DNA of 7,011 nucleotides from Prevotellaceae bacterium (GTDB lineage Bacteria > Bacteroidota > Bacteroidia > Bacteroidales > UBA932), in contig JAITPP010000220.1 in the NCBI GenBank assembly GCA_031289385.1, forward strand, positions 1 through 7,011, in the 5' to 3' direction. A model generated the notes under the pieces. The model searched no databases. It was not told the DNA's origin and worked only from the letters and a program-made list of their open reading frames with translations. Position 1 is the stretch's first letter; every line of letters starts with the position of its first letter. The position numbers and the translations under genes were made by a program. Positions 6,805-7,011 of this stretch are shown here, one piece after another.

Positions 6805-6893
6805 GAGGCTGTATCAAAAGTTTTTAGCACACGGATAACGCAGATTTTATATCTCGTAAATCTGTTCAATATGTGTGCTTTTGATACAGCCTC
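6805..6893. mobile_element. MITE-like palindromic element with perfect 16-bp inverted ends
   Basis: GAGGCTGTATCAAAAG (6805-6820) is the exact reverse complement of CTTTTGATACAGCCTC (6878-6893). Further inside, CACAC (6828-6832) pairs with GTGTG (6873-6877), and CAGATTT (6841-6847) with AAATCTG (6858-6864), leaving a 10-base loop. The 89 bases can therefore fold into one long interrupted hairpin. The ends resemble terminal repeats of insertion sequences of the GAGGCTGT...CAAAA type common in Bacteroidetes, and there is no room for a transposase, so a non-autonomous element or an IS remnant fits best. No clear target-site duplication is seen (AAAA before, ATAC after). It may also act as a transcript 3' end, although no T-run follows. 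Confidence 0.65.
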
Positions 6894-6961
6894 ATACTAT
6901 AAAAACGATAGGTAATCGACTAAACAAACGTTCTCCTATGTTTTTCAAATCAACAAATAAA

Positions 6962-6995
6962 CAAGAACAAAGAAACAAGAGCCAAGAACAAAGAA
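6962..6995. repeat. Purine-rich direct repeat CAAGAACAAAGAA, two copies
   Basis: The 13-base word CAAGAACAAAGAA occurs at 6962-6974 and 6983-6995, separated by ACAAGAGC, which itself looks like a degenerate partial copy. This CAAG/AACAAAG low-complexity sequence resembles purine-rich intergenic repeats that I associate with Bacteroidetes genomes. It may continue beyond the window. No function can be assigned. Confidence 0.55.
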
Positions 6996-7011
6996 GTTAT
7001 AAAGTTTGTCA

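Larger units (their letters stand above)
6786..7011 (+). other. Gene-free 3' region
   Basis: No credible coding sequence was found. The open frame spanning 6673-6915 has no family features apart from one Cys-Cys stretch discussed in the findings, and most of it overlaps the HMA gene in another frame. The region holds an 89-bp inverted-repeat element and a purine-rich direct repeat, listed separately. Bases 6894-6960 show nothing recognisable. Confidence 0.6.

Noticed and set aside
6673..6915. 80-residue open frame on the + strand overlapping the end of the HMA gene
   Set aside because: It has low-complexity Lys/Val/Ala content, no leader, runs through the inverted-repeat element, and is mostly a shadow of the HMA gene. 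Only its short Cys-Cys stretch is noted, as a possible former tail.
6962..6995. CRISPR-like repeat
   Set aside because: Only two 13-base copies with an 8-base gap in low-complexity sequence; no array and no cas genes.

Overview
The window looks like a chromosomal segment of an AT-rich Bacteroidetes bacterium. The evidence is a GLPGLI-family protein, two outer-membrane beta-barrel proteins with an N-terminal carboxypeptidase-regulatory-like domain, signal peptides ending in NAQ or SAQ, no recognisable Shine-Dalgarno sequences, A-rich stretches in front of starts, and one good match to the Bacteroidetes -7 promoter element TAnnTTTG. All genes are on the + strand. No tRNA, rRNA, CRISPR array or transposase gene was seen.

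Region A (1-3429) holds a GLPGLI protein whose 5' end lies outside the window. It is followed after 33 bp by an 870-residue TonB-receptor-like barrel protein. Such pairs are common in Bacteroidetes and probably form one envelope module, but their substrate is unknown.

Region B (3430-6785) starts with a 120-bp gap that carries a dyad-symmetric candidate operator and a TAnnTTTG promoter. Three genes follow: a small cysteine-rich exported protein resembling the HYC_CC_PP type, a 748-residue TonB-dependent receptor with a Cys-Cys pair in its plug domain, and a secreted heavy-metal-associated (HMA) domain protein with a tail of three Cys-Cys repeats. I read this as a metal-handling cassette, most likely for copper or a similar soft metal. 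The cysteine-rich proteins would bind metal in the periplasm and the receptor would act at the outer membrane; the metal and the direction of transport are inferred. A terminator-like hairpin between the first two genes may lower expression of the receptor and the HMA protein relative to the cysteine-rich protein.

Region C (6786-7011) has no gene. It holds an 89-bp MITE-like inverted repeat with perfect 16-bp ends and a purine-rich direct repeat.

The most unusual points are these: the HMA protein has lost the first Cys of its metal-binding loop (one base from TGC to GGC) while gaining flanking His residues and a Cys-Cys-rich tail; a fourth Cys-Cys unit is readable just past its stop codon in the +1 frame, directly abutting the MITE-like element; and the promoter of the metal cassette overlaps a 33-bp dyad.
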